In this document: piece by piece, positions 8,017-8,504 of the stretch | How positions within the stretch are numbered: position 1 is the stretch's first letter | Layout: each line of letters opens with the position of its first letter | Assembly (NCBI GenBank): GCA_049510055.1 | Contig: JBEKZI010000088.1 | Span: forward strand, 1 to 8,504 | Source: JALHTV01 sp049510055 | Lineage (GTDB): Bacteria; Planctomycetota; Phycisphaerae; SM23-33 | Length of the DNA: 8,504 bases | Direction: 5' to 3' | Translations under genes and position numbers: made by a program | Notes under the pieces: generated by a model | Seen by the model: only the letters and a program-made list of their open reading frames with translations | What the model was told of the DNA's origin: nothing | Databases searched by the model: none

Positions 8017-8017
8017 A

Positions 8018-8504
8018 ATGGACCCTGTCCAATACATCCAGACGCTGGCCTCCGCCGCCAGGGCCGCGGCGGGCGTGCTGGCCCAGACGCCCGGCGGCGC
8101 CCGTGACGCCGCCCTGCGGGCCGGAGCCGGCGCGCTGCGCGACGCCAAGGCGGCGCTGAAGGCCGCCAACGAAAAGGACCTCACCGGCGCCGCCGGCCTC
8201 AGCGAGGCCATGGTGGACCGCCTTCACCTGACCGACGCGCGGATCGAAGCCATGGCCGCGGCCTTGGAGCAAATCGCCGCCCAACCCGACCCGGTGGGCG
8301 CCACGATCTCCGCCATCAACCGCCCCGACGGCCTGCGCGTGGAGAAACGCCGCGTGCCGCTCGGCGTGATCGGCATCATCTATGAATCGCGGCCCAACGT
8401 CACCGCCGACGCCGCCGGCCTGTGCCTCAAGAGCGGCAACGCCTGCATCCTTCGCGGCGGCAAGGAAGCGCTGCACTCCAACCTGGCCATCGCCCGGGTC
8501 CTGC
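8018..8504 (+). CDS. proA: Gamma-glutamyl phosphate reductase, N-terminal part (runs off right edge)
   Basis: ProA reduces gamma-glutamyl phosphate to glutamate-5-semialdehyde with NADPH, the second step of proline synthesis from glutamate. The 162 codons present are the N-terminal part of a protein normally about 415-430 residues long. The strongest evidence is the contiguous ProA block RVPLGVIGIIYESRPNVTAD followed by LCLKSGNACILRGGKEA, typical of the aldehyde-dehydrogenase-like NADPH domain. Upstream residues are Ala-rich with helix-forming pattern, as in the family. The catalytic Cys lies beyond the window. The ATG at 8018 follows a TATAAT box and a tandem AGTGAC but no Shine-Dalgarno. 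Its function is unrelated to the preceding genes, so it probably opens a separate unit. Confidence 0.95.
   Translation, partial: MDPVQYIQTLASAARAAAGVLAQTPGGARDAALRAGAGALRDAKAALKAANEKDLTGAAGLSEAMVDRLHLTDARIEAMAAALEQIAAQPDPVGATISAINRPDGLRVEKRRVPLGVIGIIYESRPNVTADAAGLCLKSGNACILRGGKEALHSNLAIARVL

Overview
The window looks like a piece of a GC-rich bacterial chromosome, most likely from a planctomycete, possibly Phycisphaerae-like. The lineage is inferred from high GC, mostly Shine-Dalgarno-free starts, EF-hand calcium motifs inside a housekeeping protein, and the gene set. It was not tested by any search. The genes are core and conserved, with no mobile elements, CRISPR arrays, tRNAs or rRNAs visible.

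Layout: the minus strand from 2617 down to the left edge carries one uninterrupted coding frame for a SecD-SecF fusion. It is cut by the window edge inside the first large extracytoplasmic domain of SecF. A 368-base divergent region (2618-2985) follows, rich in hairpins and carrying a perfect 10-bp inverted repeat whose two arms each contain TTGACC pointing outwards. On the plus strand come ftsH (2986-5019), folP (5056-5901), cdaA (5992-6837), a cdaR/YbbR-like gene (6834-7907, overlapping cdaA by ATGA), and the first 162 codons of proA (8018 to the right edge).

Functionally, the two divergent units both serve the cytoplasmic membrane. SecDF helps pull secreted proteins out of SecYEG. FtsH degrades misassembled membrane proteins. 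CdaA and its YbbR partner make and regulate cyclic di-AMP. FolP (dihydropteroate synthase) is the usual ftsH neighbour, while proA (proline synthesis) probably starts an independent unit behind its own -10 box. The glmM gene that commonly follows cdaA-cdaR is absent here.

The most unusual content is inside proteins. SecDF carries two textbook EF-hand loops inserted in the SecF periplasmic domain, plus a roughly 185-residue helical insertion in SecD. CdaA has DMG where the cyclase signature DGA is expected. No clearly new multi-gene system is visible.
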